A stretch of 64,000 nt of DNA from Dama dama (lineage: Eukaryota > Chordata > Mammalia > Artiodactyla > Cervidae). Below the pieces are notes generated by a model. It ran no database searches. It was not told the DNA's origin and saw nothing but the letters and a program-made list of their open reading frames with translations. Position 1 is the first letter of the stretch; every line of letters begins with the position of its first letter. The DNA lies in NCBI RefSeq assembly GCF_033118175.1, contig NC_083697.1, forward strand, positions 23,286,001 to 23,350,000. Direction: 5' to 3'. Positions 50,501-55,590 of the stretch are shown here, piece after piece. The translations under genes and the position numbers were made by a program.

Positions 50501-53500
50501 TTTTAAAAGTGTTGATGCTGACCATAGCAAAAATACGAACACATTCTGTACATGTGAAAGGAAGTTTTATGAACTAAAGTCTGCATGTACTGAGCTGTTT
50601 AAGACTAACGAGGATCATCTGGGTTGGAATGCCAACAATTTATCCTGCATGTTTAAAGATACTCTGCATGTTTCTATCTTTCACAATAAGAAATGAATAC
50701 TTACTAAACTGTCTCAGTAGGGGATGATGGACAGTTCTTTTAAGATTATATTCCTTTCCTCTCATTTCAAATACGTCCCAGCTGATAGTTTTTTATGCAA
50801 ATAATATCTACCTAAGCAATCAATGTTGTGTTGTACAAAGAGATTTGTTCATGAACTAAATTTTAGTTGTAGACACTAGCCAAACCACTTTAACCAATCT
50901 GTAGTTACATACATTAATTTTTTTTTATCATTTGTGCTTTACTTTAGTGATAAATTAGAGGACATGCAGTGAATATGTTTATTCTCATTTGAGTCTGAAG
51001 CTGGAAACAACTGTTAGTAGTTTATCGTCTAAGCATCTGGATATCAATGCCCAGTGCAGATTTTAGATAACAGATGTAGCTAACAAGTAAATGTGAATTC
51101 CACACTAGGTTAAATCTCCTAAGATCATGACTCTGCCTTTGTCTAGCAGTAACTGATGTTATAGAGAAAAAACATGAATAGAGACATAGAATATACCTCA
51201 TTAGTATAAATAGAAAGAATAAATCCCATTGTAGTAGTTTGGAATCTTAAAACATAACATTAAAAACTATTCCCACATTCTTAAAGTTATTGAGAGAATC
51301 ATTGCTTTGTTTAGACACTTAGGATTAAAGTATTTTTTGAGAAGGTCTTTCATCTTTGAATGTTTCCCTAATTTAAAAATAGGTTTTTCTCTTGAAATTA
51401 AGAATCTGAGAGAAATAATTCATTAAGCCTAGTTTTAGGTATAGTTGAGACTTTTCTGAAGAGCCCAGAATGCTGCAAATTTTTCTGTTCAATGCCTAAA
51501 ATTTCCCACTGATTCTTTATGTGAGAAATTTGAAATTAGTGATGTCACAGAGATCCATGACTTGTTTTGGTGTGAGACAGCATCTGATTTTCTCTAATGA
51601 ACTGATTTTAAGTTCCTTAGTCTTTAAAAATTGAAGGCTAAATTTAAACTGCTCTCCAAATCTGTGATAAGGTAAAAGAAATGTCTGCAAAACTGGTATG
51701 TCTTTTAAAAACACAAAACAAATTTGCTATAATTTCATATAGGTTTCACTATTTTCAGAGTAGAAGATCCAAATTGATTTTCAATTAGTTAATGAAAGAG
51801 TGCCTTATTATGATTACTTAAAAATACATTTTAGATTCATTTCTGGAAGTTTGTAGGTTTACTTGTGGAAACATTGGCTTTTCTTTGCATTTCATTTAAA
51901 ACCCGTTTTAAATTATATTGAGAGAATTAGATTATATCTGAATGAATATGTGTGTGAATGAATATGTGAACGAATATTACAACACATCTGAATGAAAATG
52001 GGCCCTGAAATGAGCAGTATCTTTTTCATTAATATTTAGGCCAGATTCTACCCTTTGATGCAATATCAGTTTCCCACAATATTTATGACTTCCTTTGTTT
52101 AATATCTGGATTTGGCAATACTTACTCCAACATTGATTTAAAAGTAGAGTGTTCCCGTGTTTGCTGGTTGCTTAGATTGGAACATGACAAATGGAACTGA
52201 GGACAGAAGCCATTCAAGGAATCTTCGACAACATTTGTCTCACCACTGTAGAAGTGTGTTGTGGGTTCTTTGATATTTAAGCTTCGGCATTAGGGATGTT
52301 CTCAGAAAGTAGAGGATATCCTGACAGAATTGAAGTGCATTGATTAGTTCTCCACTTTCTGGTATTTGGCAGTATGAAAGTTTGTTTTTTAGTAACGTTC
52401 ATAATGGAGGAATGATTTCAGTTTGTTTGTTTTTTTCTTTTATAAACTCAACAGGAGAGTCTGTGATTGATATGTGAGTTAGGGTGATTAAATTTGTAAG
52501 GTGAGTGTGTAGATTTGTGAAATAGGCATTGTGTTTCATCCTATGGTGTTTTTCCTTCCTCACTTCTCCACCTGAGATGGCATTGATGGTAAGGTGGTGA
52601 GCCTACTGCCTACCTAACTTCTCCACATTTTTTTGAAATATATTTTTTTTTAGTTTTAAAGGAGTAAAAATGCTTGTTGCTCCGTTGAAAGGGACCAGCA
52701 CAGTAGAAGTATATCTAAAAACACCGGGCATTGTGACAGGGACATGGGGTGAAAGCAGAGAACTGACTTTAACAGTAGACTAGGTCTCCAATAATGGAGA
52801 ATAAAGAATGAAAGGGAGAGAAAAAAGGAAAACCAGAAGTATAATGTATCAGTATAAAGTATAATCTACTTGAACAAGTAGTCTTTGAGTAGAATGACAA
52901 ACCGAGTCTTAGTTATGACCCAGACCTGACTTTGGGCTGTACATGCCCAAGAACTCAGCTCAGAGAAGCTCTTAGTTAAGAAATAGGCAAAAATGGAGAC
53001 ATTAACTGAGAAACTGTCTCTTAATTAAAAGATAAACCTTCATGGTATAAAGATAGAGAATTTATATAAGAAGAAACATCTTCCTAAAAGTGTTGAGATG
53101 TTTCTTGAGGGTCAAATTAAATGTTTTATATTTTATAATGTGAACTTTTAAGTAAACATAAATTTGGAAAGGTCAAATTTATAAAAATCCAAGACTATGA
53201 AGTATGAATTACTGAAATATTTGTTCATTAAATAGTACATTTATAACCTGTATACCTACATACATATGCATATGATAAAAGGAACAGCTAAATGCTCAAA
53301 CTCTGTAAGTATTCAATCTATATTATAAAATATTCCATAATGTCTTATACATCTTTCTCATTGTGAGAAACATGGGTGTGTGTCTATGTATGCATGTGTA
53401 TGTAAATATCTTACTTTAGTCATTGATCTTTTTATTTTGGTGGGAGGGAAGAGTTTAGTGAGAAAGCTTTTCAAGAAACAGTGTTACAACCCATGTTTCC

Positions 53501-55156
53501 ACAGGTCTTAAATAGGATGTCTTGAGTTTGGGGGCAGGGCTTTTCTAAAACAAAACTATCGACTTGTCAGCAATACGCTTACTTTTATTGGTTGCTTATT
53601 ATACTGCAGCTTACTGTATTTTCAAGGATCTTATCCTTTTTTTCGTAAAAGAGAATCTTCAGTGAAATATGGATAAGATCATTTTACTAGATCTTTCTAA
53701 AGTTATTTATTGAGGGGGAAAAGGGAAAGAAAAAAGAAAATCAAAGGTATAATGTTGTATCTGTGTAAAGTTTAATCTGCTTGCCTAAGTATTCTTTGAA
53801 TAGAATGTCAAATTCTTAATAATTATTCTTTCTTCTCTGGCTCAATCTCATCTTACTCTTTTGTTCACAAGGCAAACTTTCATTCATGTAGTTTCAAAAA
53901 GAATAGCTTTTCTTTTGCATTCCTGAAGCACCTTTGACCTAAACCATTAGGAAAGTCATTGTTTTTTCTATGTCTAACCATACAGCTTCATATAAACAAT
54001 ATCTGAAGTCATTTTGTGATCATACCAGAGCAAATTATAGTTCTCCATTGTTTGAAAGTAATAATATTAAAGATTAAATGTCTGGTTGCTGTTAGTAGAC
54101 TTTCCTTGGAATAAGGATTGTTCAAGTGTTTAAAGTAGAAGGAGTTTGATGCTTCTGTCTCTTTTGGTATAGCTGTCATAGCACTGGCTTGCAATCCTGA
54201 AACAGTGTGACCCTTTTACCTTCAAATGTTATTTCCACAATATTTGGTCACATCAGCCCAATACGGGATGGGCTTTCATTTTCTCTAGCAACTTTGTTAT
54301 GCTTTTTTAGTGGAATTCAGGAGATTTTCTAAGCAATAGAACTTCCTGTCACTATACTCTGTGCTTAAAATAATGTAGACAATCATGTGAAAATCAGAAG
54401 ATTTAGCTTGACTCCAGTGTGCTCACCCAAAATGTACCGCTTAATCTCAAACCTGTATTCAGAAACAGCTGCATGGTACCATTAGCTCCCAGTGGCTAAG
54501 CAGGGCTACCCCGACTCAACAATTGTCAGCTACATGGGCTGGAGTTCAGTATAATCTTAACCATGCATTTATCTTCTCATCATTCAGGAATGGAAAAGAA
54601 ATACTGTTATACTTTTAAGTGAGGAAGACTTTTCATGTGTATTGTTTTGATGTGACCATGTGTTCATACAGCCAACTCTTGATTATCTGAGCTAAGAGAC
54701 CTCTGGAGTAGGGTGCATTGTTCAAATGCAAGTAATCCTCACTTCAGCTGATAGCCTCAGCTTCCGCAGCAAATCATTTACCAGACAGTAATAAAACATA
54801 GGGGTTCCTTCTCCTTTTCTCTCTCTCACCTTCTGGTAGCAATGACTATGAGCAAGGAACTGACAGGGAAAGGGAAACTCCTGAAAAACCTGCATAAGGG
54901 TCAACCCATCCCTGAATCAAGAGTTGACTGAACTGTATAATCTCACCAAATGTCTTGAAACTAGACAGTATATATATATTAGACATATATATATATATAT
55001 GTATATACCTACAGCAAGAATTCGACTGGGAGCATTTGCCATGTTTTTCTCAGATACTGTGCCTGAGTGAATACTGTTCTATAATGCTGTGTGATTTTCC
55101 TATCTATGTAGGGTGAACCAGGGCTTCCTGGGCTTCCTGGACTACCGGGGATAAAG
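13540..55156 (+). CDS. COL25A1: COL25A1 (collagen XXV alpha-1), internal part of gene: eight exons of the COL2 helix
   Basis: This is the gene-level entry; the exons follow separately. Joined, 13540-13566, 15586-15630, 38043-38096, 40004-40030, 42681-42725, 49871-49903, 50325-50360 and 55112-55156 give 312 bp, or 104 codons, of Gly-X-Y repeat with no stop and one interruption. Every exon is phase 0 and starts with GGN. Known of the family: collagen XXV is a single-pass type II membrane protein, mainly neuronal, whose ectodomain is shed by furin. The shed form (CLAC) accumulates in Alzheimer amyloid plaques and binds fibrillar amyloid-beta. The protein is needed for motor axons to innervate muscle. 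These exons would lie in the extracellular COL2 helix, so the membrane segment, furin site and C-terminal domain are outside the window. The identity rests on recalled wording of the human protein, since no alignment could be run. COL19A1 or COL21A1 would be the alternatives, but GDPGSSAAGIK and GAVGQNGIPG fit COL25A1. Confidence 0.9.
13567..15585 (+). other. COL25A1 intron, 2.0 kb
   Basis: AT-rich intron between the 27-bp and 45-bp exons. I find no ruminant SINE or LINE and no other recognisable element. The only notable content is a short CA/CAT-rich patch near 14936-14970. It is the longest stretch near coding exons that is free of young repeats. Confidence 0.8.
15586..15630 (+). CDS. COL25A1: COL25A1 exon encoding GSVGVPGIPGMNGQK (45 bp)
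   Basis: Five uninterrupted triplets, with acceptor gtctccttag and donor AAA|gtgagt, the best donor match in the window. It is the only exon whose last Lys codon is AAA rather than AAG; the stronger intronic GTGAGT may compensate. Compared with my memory of the human protein (GSIGAPGIPGMNGQK), the differences are V for I and V for A at X positions, as expected of an orthologue. A 22.4-kb intron follows. Confidence 0.9.
16490..16675 (+). repeat. MIR SINE fragment
   Basis: 'ggctaagaacatggatcttc' followed by the 'cctcaatttcttcctcttta' and 'ctgtgaggattaaatgagg' blocks of MIR, in order. Confidence 0.75.
17007..17280 (+). repeat. Bov-A2 dimeric SINE with target duplication
   Basis: Two BovA monomers (starting near 17008 and 17151) joined by a 'ttcactttcactttttactt' linker. 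Duplication: ttcatgctatg at 16996-17006 versus ttcattctatg at 17281-17291. It ends in the typical 'gacttagcagcagca'. Confidence 0.9.
18560..18760 (+). repeat. MIR SINE fragment
   Basis: Diverged MIR: 'tgagttacttaatgtttcta' in the middle and 'ataggtgctcaataaatatt' at the 3' end. The interior carries a local expansion of 'aatattaa'-like sequence. Confidence 0.65.
19418..19450. repeat. Poly-C / CA low-complexity tract
   Basis: Ten or more C residues followed by an interrupted CA run ('tcacacacacacaaacacac'). Confidence 0.85.
19492..19716 (-). repeat. Bov-tA SINE
   Basis: Antisense ruminant SINE with a tRNA head at the right (minus-strand gggcttcccaggtggcaca). It contains a small internal triplication of 'atctccagc' near 19657-19675. 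The flanks atatgtaactg (19481-19491) and atataactg (19717-19725) look like a decayed target duplication. Confidence 0.85.
21058..22035 (-). repeat. L1MA-type LINE 3' UTR, about 1 kb
   Basis: Antisense L1 3' end recognised by 'agttttattgagataaggta', 'ttaccacaataaatttagtt', 'gacttacttcacttagcata', 'ttgctgtgaacatgggatat' and 'tgatttgtatttccccgatg', in the right order and spacing. It is the largest single repeat in the window. Confidence 0.85.
23247..23469 (+). repeat. Bov-tA SINE with CA tail
   Basis: tRNA head 'ttcccaggtggctcagcggt' at the left and BovA body ending 'gagtctgacatgaccgagc'. It grades into a (CA)n tail at 23454-23469. The next SINE (23530-23780) faces it tail to tail. Confidence 0.9.
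23530..23780 (-). repeat. Bov-tA SINE with (TG)n tail and perfect target duplication
   Basis: The (TG)n run at 23531-23580, broken once by a TT, is the (CA)n tail of an antisense SINE; the tRNA head is at 23735-23780. Perfect 10-bp duplication gtgaaacagc at 23520-23529 and 23781-23790. The repeat length makes a length-polymorphic microsatellite likely. Confidence 0.9.
23885..24065 (-). repeat. MIR SINE fragment
   Basis: 'tactcctcacagcgatcccg', 'gggtattattattatctcca' and 'gaggaaaccacagcacagaa' are the reverse-complement MIR blocks in order. A sense MIR follows within 30 bp, so the two form an old inverted pair. Confidence 0.7.
24095..24255 (+). repeat. MIR SINE fragment
   Basis: 'cttagacaagttactttcct' then 'tagtttcctcatttgtcaaa', the conserved centre of MIR, in + orientation. 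Confidence 0.7.
24682..24990 (+). repeat. Double-headed Bov-tA SINE
   Basis: Two tRNA-like heads in tandem. The first runs to about 24800 and ends 'ctacccactccagttttctt'. The second head then starts 'gggcttgcctgtggcttagc' and carries the full BovA body to the 3' end. One outer duplication (tggaattccag 24671-24681, tggaagtccag 24991-25001) shows it inserted as a unit. The same junction occurs at 36211-36530. Confidence 0.85.
25590..26145 (+). other. GC-rich unexplained patch with AATAAA, possibly an LTR remnant
   Basis: Distinctly more GC- and CpG-rich than its surroundings, with a 148-codon open frame at 25696-26142. The frame has no motif I recognise. The end 'cacccaaataaactcaattt' resembles the R/U5 boundary of an endogenous-retrovirus LTR, with AATAAA at 26107-26112. 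I found no paired LTR, no primer-binding site and no clear TG/CA ends, so an LTR is only a possibility. Confidence 0.3.
27366..27475 (+). repeat. MIR SINE fragment
   Basis: 'gaagacctgggttctaatct', then a 'tttccctctctgagtgtatt' block consistent with the MIR centre. Confidence 0.6.
27508..27640 (+). repeat. CHR-2-type tRNA SINE fragment with short duplication
   Basis: Head 'gggacttcccctgctgtcca' with 'gtggttaagactcttgcttc', then 'gggtttgatccctggtcaga'. It is followed by a small direct repeat of 'agaaataagatcccc' (27587-27601 and 27621-27634). Confidence 0.75.
27640..27935 (-). repeat. L1 ORF2 fragment
   Basis: Antisense L1 coding remnant: 'gactaagtcctattgatttt', 'tgaggagtattgaaatctcc' and 'gaaacctactttgtctgaaa'. 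It is cut off at its right by the Bov-tA SINE at 27936. Confidence 0.7.
27936..28135 (+). repeat. Bov-tA SINE
   Basis: Degraded head ('gctagtggaaaagaaccc') followed by a clear BovA body ('gtcaggaagatcccttggag' to 'aacaacttagcataaac'). Confidence 0.85.
28262..28643 (+). repeat. L1 ORF2 fragment interrupted by a DNA element
   Basis: Left part 'catagatgcaaaatttctaa' and right part 'gcctttataccaggaactca', 'agccatatgatcatatcaat' follow one another in L1 reverse-transcriptase order in + orientation. The segment at 28348-28475 between them is foreign. Confidence 0.7.
28348..28475. mobile_element. Tigger-derived MER8-like MITE, nested in L1
   Basis: 'cttgagcatctctggatttt' followed by 'ggtatccctgggagtcctgg' and 'caatcccctgtggatacc' match the terminal blocks of MER8-type Tigger MITEs. 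The same family, more complete, is at 46169-46724. Confidence 0.65.
28644..28850 (+). repeat. Bov-tA SINE
   Basis: Complete head ('gcttccctggtggctcagtt') and body ending 'gacacaacttagcaactaa', inserted at the end of the L1 fragment. Confidence 0.9.
29695..29880. mobile_element. Palindromic MITE-like element
   Basis: 'caaatttgaatttcatataa' near the left and 'ttatccagaattaaaattta' near the right form a diverged inverted repeat, with 'tcctagtggggg' beyond. It splits an older purine-rich repeat. I recognise the pattern as a mammalian DNA transposon but not its family. Confidence 0.45.
30590..30690 (+). mobile_element. MER58-like hAT fragment
   Basis: 'caatgctgtttgatagaaac' plus 'tttttagtagccacattttt' fit the left end of MER58-type elements; the rest is absent. 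Confidence 0.55.
30806..31013 (+). repeat. Bov-tA SINE
   Basis: Head 'cattccctggtggctcagat' at the left, body to 'gagcgacttcacttcactt'. It is separated by about 75 bp from an antisense copy, tail to tail. Confidence 0.9.
31088..31291 (-). repeat. Bov-tA SINE
   Basis: Antisense SINE with head at the right (minus-strand ggcttccctgatggttcagt). More diverged than its partner at 30806-31013, implying an earlier insertion. Confidence 0.85.
31765..32390 (+). mobile_element. Tigger-type DNA transposon remnant split by a SINE
   Basis: Left segment to 31936 ('tgtgatgaagtttaatgtag', 'aaattaggtacaaaagagac') and right segment from 32134 ('tactcgaacacaagcactgt', 'gacagtcgatctgatcacct', 'ttgaccatggataactgat') belong to one mammalian Tigger-like MITE family in my memory. 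The Bov-tA at 31937-32133 separates them. Confidence 0.55.
31937..32133 (+). repeat. Bov-tA SINE inside a DNA transposon
   Basis: Head 'gggcttcccttgtggctcag' and body ending 'gttgggcatggcagagcaa'. The flanks ttaagtaa and ttgagtaa may be the target duplication. Confidence 0.9.
32392..32600 (+). repeat. Bov-tA SINE
   Basis: Begins 'taccttgggtagctcagtgg' and ends 'ttggacacgacttagtgact', directly at the edge of the Tigger-like remnant. Confidence 0.9.
33960..34480 (+). repeat. Old L1 (L1M) 3' end, probable
   Basis: 'tgctgatgaagttgggaaaa', 'ttggaaagcaacttggaaat', 'gcaaaaattggaaacaacgt' and 'ggcagattaaacaaatgatc' follow the order of old mammalian L1 3' ends. It is heavily diverged. Confidence 0.55.
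34857..34995 (-). repeat. 5'-truncated Bov-tA SINE with perfect target duplication
   Basis: Only the BovA body is present (minus strand from about 'ggagaaggagatgg' to the tail). The tRNA head is missing, yet the copy is bounded by cttacccttg at 34847-34856 and 34996-35005. Confidence 0.8.
35195..35345 (-). repeat. L1 ORF2 3' fragment
   Basis: Antisense: 'gtgttctagtttcattcttt', 'gttgaccagttttcccagca' and 'acttgttaaagaggttgtct' are conserved L1 blocks. Confidence 0.75.
35535..36130 (+). repeat. MIR SINE split by a BovB insertion
   Basis: Left part 'aattactttacctttctgtg' and 'ccttagtttcttcatctatt' to about 35664; right part from 36089 'agttaatgaatgtaaaattc' continues the MIR consensus. The BovB copy lies between. 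Confidence 0.7.
35665..36088 (+). repeat. BovB (RTE) LINE 3' end with open C-terminal frame
   Basis: Sense BovB. A 125-codon frame (35680-36057) is uninterrupted and reads the RTE C-terminal segment: KKAERRRIDAFELWCWRRLL early, then YFGHLMRRVDSLEKTLMLGG, RMRWLDGIT-like and AWRAAIHGV. The copy ends in the 'actgaactgaactgaactga' terminal repeat. It has few changes, so it is probably a young, 5'-truncated insertion. It is inactive for lack of the polymerase domain. Confidence 0.9.
36211..36530 (-). repeat. Double-headed Bov-tA SINE with 14-bp target duplication
   Basis: Antisense copy of the tandem-head form: the outer head lies at 36406-36530 and the second head plus body at 36211-36405. The duplication tcaggcagcttaga at 36197-36210 and 36531-36544 is perfect, so both heads arrived in one event. 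Confidence 0.9.
36778..37010 (-). repeat. L1MA-type 3' end
   Basis: 'cccagttttattgagttaca', 'atgattaccacaataagttt' and 'tctcttaacaactttcaaat' repeat the landmarks of the larger copy at 21058-22035, in the same orientation. Confidence 0.8.
37310..37582 (+). repeat. Bov-A2 dimeric SINE with target duplication
   Basis: Two BovA monomers joined by the 'cttttcactttcatgcattg' linker, ending 'aacttagtagcagcaacagc'. Flanks agatgggtgtatg (37297-37309) and agatgcgtgtgtg (37583-37595). It lies 460 bp upstream of the 54-bp exon. Confidence 0.9.
38043..38096 (+). CDS. COL25A1: COL25A1 exon encoding GEPGLPGAVGQNGIPGLK (54 bp)
   Basis: Six perfect triplets in the classic 54-bp collagen exon length. The acceptor has a very long T-run ending ttttgag, so a G rather than C/T precedes AG. 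The donor AAG|gttggt is a poor match after GT. Together with the 22.4-kb upstream intron, these weak signals make it the exon most likely to be spliced inefficiently. Skipping it would keep both the reading frame and the triplet register. Confidence 0.92.
38097..40003 (+). other. COL25A1 intron, 1.9 kb
   Basis: AT-rich, with no interspersed repeat I can name. Confidence 0.8.
40004..40030 (+). CDS. COL25A1: COL25A1 exon encoding GEPGEQGLK (27 bp)
   Basis: Three triplets. The acceptor cttttgtgcag and donor AAG|gtgaga are both good. The preceding Lys plus GE forms a Lys-Gly-Glu motif across the exon junction, a sequence known to stabilise collagen helices through interchain salt bridges. My recollection of the human protein has GEQGEK here, so the X-position Leu (TTA) may be a lineage change. 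Confidence 0.88.
40117..40436 (+). mobile_element. Internally deleted Tigger1-type DNA transposon
   Basis: Left terminus 'caggtatacaagtatatctt' and 'ggcaatattgcaggttccat'; right terminus 'caataaagcaaagcacaata' and 'aacaagctatgccta'. These are the inverted ends of Tigger1, with TA at both borders. The transposase region is absent, so it is non-autonomous. Confidence 0.8.
41668..41905 (-). repeat. MIR SINE fragment
   Basis: 'ttgtgtcagatatggtccta' and 'gtactagagctgggctaggt', then 'tggctccaaagtctgatg', are reverse-complement MIR blocks. Confidence 0.7.
42681..42725 (+). CDS. COL25A1: COL25A1 exon encoding GDAGENGPKGDTGEK (45 bp)
   Basis: Five triplets, highly charged, with two internal or terminal Lys residues followed by Gly-Asp. 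The acceptor is ctccccgcttag and the donor is AAG|gtacag. The wording agrees exactly with the human segment I recall. Its phase-0 end matters because both the regular next exon (49871) and the candidate alternative terminal exon (49048) can be joined to it in frame. Confidence 0.92.
43428..43648 (-). repeat. Bov-tA SINE
   Basis: Antisense; head at the right (minus-strand gggctttccaggtggtgttt), fairly diverged. Confidence 0.85.
43931..44148 (+). repeat. Bov-tA SINE with target duplication
   Basis: Head 'agttccctggcaccagatgg' has a short internal insertion; the tail is a (CA)n run. Perfect duplication agtctaga at 43923-43930 and 44149-44156. It sits head to head with the copy at 43428-43648. 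Confidence 0.9.
44188..44385 (-). mobile_element. MER20-like hAT-Charlie MITE
   Basis: Starts 'cagggtttcttaacctcagc' and ends 'gttgagaaccactg' (its terminal inverted repeats). The interior 'ctactagatgccgatagcat' and 'gttgtgacaaccaaccttgt' fits MER20. Confidence 0.75.
44566..44899 (+). mobile_element. hAT-type MITE with 8-bp target duplication
   Basis: Termini cagaggtcagcaaac and gttgccaacctctg are inverted repeats. The 8-bp flanks cttaaaag (44558-44565) and cttaaaga (44900-44907) fit hAT insertion. The interior 'gaagggccagaaagtgaatc' and 'gctccaataaaactttattt' is a familiar mammalian MER family whose number I do not recall. Confidence 0.75.
45961..46150 (-). repeat. Bov-tA SINE
   Basis: Antisense body 'gactgtttacaaccctatgg' to 'ctcctgcattggcaggcggg'. 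The tRNA head is cut short at the right. Confidence 0.8.
46169..46724 (-). mobile_element. Tigger-derived MER8-like element carrying a nested MER2-like element
   Basis: Left end 'cagtccatcggtatcccagg' and right end 'tggaggggcgactg' are its inverted termini. The interior includes 'ataatacctaatactatgta' and 'gggtgaatccacagatgcag'. It is interrupted at 46289-46542. Confidence 0.7.
46289..46542. mobile_element. MER2-like Tigger MITE nested in another Tigger element
   Basis: Near-perfect terminal inverted repeats: cagttgaccctttaaca at the left and ttgttcaaaggtcaactg at the right. The interior 'atttactgtagatgtttttg' is MER2-like. Confidence 0.75.
46952..47153 (-). repeat. BovB/ART2A 3' fragment with target duplication
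   Basis: 'gttgttcagtccctaggtcg' to 'ttcccagcatcaaggtcttt'; 5'-truncated. Flanks aatgattga (46943-46951) and aatgatcaa (47154-47162). Confidence 0.8.
47648..47822 (+). repeat. Bov-tA SINE, head-truncated
   Basis: Begins inside the tRNA part ('tgccttcaatgctggagacc') and ends 'ggggctttcactttcacttt'. Its 'agggaaaggctacccactcc' variant is that of the double-headed copies, so it may be a truncated member of that subfamily. Confidence 0.85.
47985..48110 (+). repeat. MIR SINE fragment
   Basis: 'cttaacctcaagttgcttca', 'acatcctcatctattgagag' and 'ggagtgttgtgaggtaaaaa' match the MIR centre and 3' part. Confidence 0.7.
49048..49825 (+). other. Candidate alternative terminal exon of COL25A1 (short isoform, 26-codon tail plus 3' UTR)
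   Basis: A strong acceptor (long pyrimidine tract, then ttttgttttccttgtag, AG at 49046-49047) is followed by a phase-0 open frame. It encodes 26 residues, beginning RVQEELGNLK and ending SNIPSTP, then TGA at 49126-49128. Spliced to the exon ending at 42725, it would replace everything downstream with this non-collagenous tail. The segment shows no interspersed repeat, unlike most of the intron. It has three AATAAA signals, the last followed by a GT-rich stretch. The product would be a membrane-anchored protein with a shortened COL2 and no COL3. Short COL25A1 isoforms may already be catalogued; I could not check. The exon end (about 49825) is an estimate. Confidence 0.45.
49798..49803 (+). promoter_or_regulatory. 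Candidate poly(A) signal AATAAA with downstream GT-rich element
   Basis: AATAAA is followed directly by ggctgtgtgtttgtgtgtt, a textbook GU-rich downstream element. It lies 68 bp before the next COL25A1 exon. Two more AATAAA copies lie at 49331-49336 and 49519-49524, the first with a ggggtgtg stretch about 35 bp downstream. AATAAA alone is frequent by chance in AT-rich DNA, so the pairing with the GT-rich run is the evidence. Confidence 0.45.
49871..49903 (+). CDS. COL25A1: COL25A1 exon encoding GDPGSSAAGIK, with a break in the Gly-X-Y repeat (33 bp)
   Basis: Eleven residues, so the exon is not a whole number of triplets. It reads GDP, then Gly followed by four non-Gly residues (SSAA), then GIK. 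This is a G4G-type imperfection, common in non-fibrillar collagens and expected to give a local kink or flexible site. I recall the same peptide in human COL25A1, which strongly supports the identification. The acceptor is ggtttcattttag and the donor AAG|gtaact. Its 3' intron is only 421 bp. Confidence 0.93.
49904..50324 (+). other. COL25A1 intron, 421 bp
   Basis: The shortest intron of the set. It has a poly-A run at 50169-50181 and no interspersed repeat. The two exons it separates are probably spliced by intron definition. Confidence 0.85.
50325..50360 (+). CDS. COL25A1: COL25A1 exon encoding GEPGESGRPGQK (36 bp)
   Basis: Four triplets. The acceptor is ctttctttggccag and the donor AAG|gtaata. 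It restores the regular Gly-X-Y register after the SSAA interruption. The Arg in an X position directly before Pro-Gly is a surface-exposed basic residue. Frames of up to 145 codons crossing this exon on either strand are accidental. Confidence 0.92.
52778..52905 (+). repeat. Imperfect direct repeat, copy A
   Basis: A purine-rich run followed by 'agtataatgtatcagtataa', then 'taatctacttgaacaagtag' and 'tctttgagtagaatgacaaa'. It aligns over about 110 bp with copy B, at roughly three-quarters identity by eye. Confidence 0.6.
53685..53815 (+). repeat. Imperfect direct repeat, copy B
   Basis: 'ggtataatgttgtatctgtg', 'taatctgcttgcctaagtat' and 'tctttgaatagaatgtcaaa' mirror copy A in the same order, about 910 bp downstream. 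The left flanks also match weakly ('actagatctttc' versus 'actaggtctcc'). Confidence 0.6.
54967..55007. repeat. (TA)n microsatellite
   Basis: Interrupted TA run ('agtatatatatattagacat' then 'atatatatatatatatgtat') ending about 100 bp upstream of the 55112 exon. Confidence 0.9.
55112..55156 (+). CDS. COL25A1: COL25A1 exon encoding GEPGLPGLPGLPGIK (45 bp)
   Basis: Five triplets dominated by three consecutive Gly-Leu-Pro units, a Y-position-proline block that should be heavily prolyl-hydroxylated and thermally stable. The acceptor is ttttcctatctatgtag, with a pyrimidine tract broken by purines. The donor is AAG|gtaaat. It is the last exon found; the next expected COL2 exon (starting GEPGF in the human protein as I recall it) is not visible in the remaining 8.8 kb. 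Confidence 0.92.
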
Positions 55157-55324
55157 GTAAATACGCACTGACAGTCTTGGCTTTGTAGAAATGTAATTGC
55201 GGGAGTCACAAAAATGGAAAAAAAAAAAACAAGTGAAAGCTAAAAGTATACTGCTGTTCTTTAAATACTCACCAGCCATTTCAACCAATAAAATTTTTTA
55301 ATTAAAAACAAAACACAAGTAGTA

Positions 55325-55590
55325 GCAGAAATAGAATTACAGATAGAAAACAAGTTTATAGTTACCAAAGGGGAAAACGAAGAGGGGATAGATTAGGAGT
55401 TTGGGATTCATAGACACATACTACTGCATGTACAGTAGATAACCACCAAATCCTGCTATGTAAAACCGGAAGCAATGCTCAATATTTTACTTTATATATA
55501 AATATATATATTAGCTGAATCACTTTGCTGTATAGCTGAGACGAACACAACATTGTAAATCAACTATACTTCAATTAAAAAAGAAAATGA
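55325..55590 (+). repeat. Ruminant L1 3' end
   Basis: 'agaaatagaattacagatag', 'gcatgtacagtagataacca' and the terminal 'caacattgtaaatcaactat' with 'acttcaattaaaaaag'. Sense orientation, 170 bp downstream of the 55112 exon. Confidence 0.8.

Larger units (their letters stand above)
50361..55111 (+). other. COL25A1 intron, 4.75 kb, almost free of recognisable repeats
   Basis: No ruminant SINE or LINE is visible over the whole stretch, in contrast to neighbouring introns. It contains a diverged direct repeat pair (52778-52905, 53685-53815) and a TA microsatellite just before the next exon. Otherwise it is AT-rich and featureless. Confidence 0.75.

Noticed and set aside
13540..55156. Assignment to COL19A1 or COL21A1.
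   Set aside because: Both have collagenous regions made of small exons, but the peptide order, including the SSAA interruption, fits my recollection of COL25A1. A protein search would settle it.
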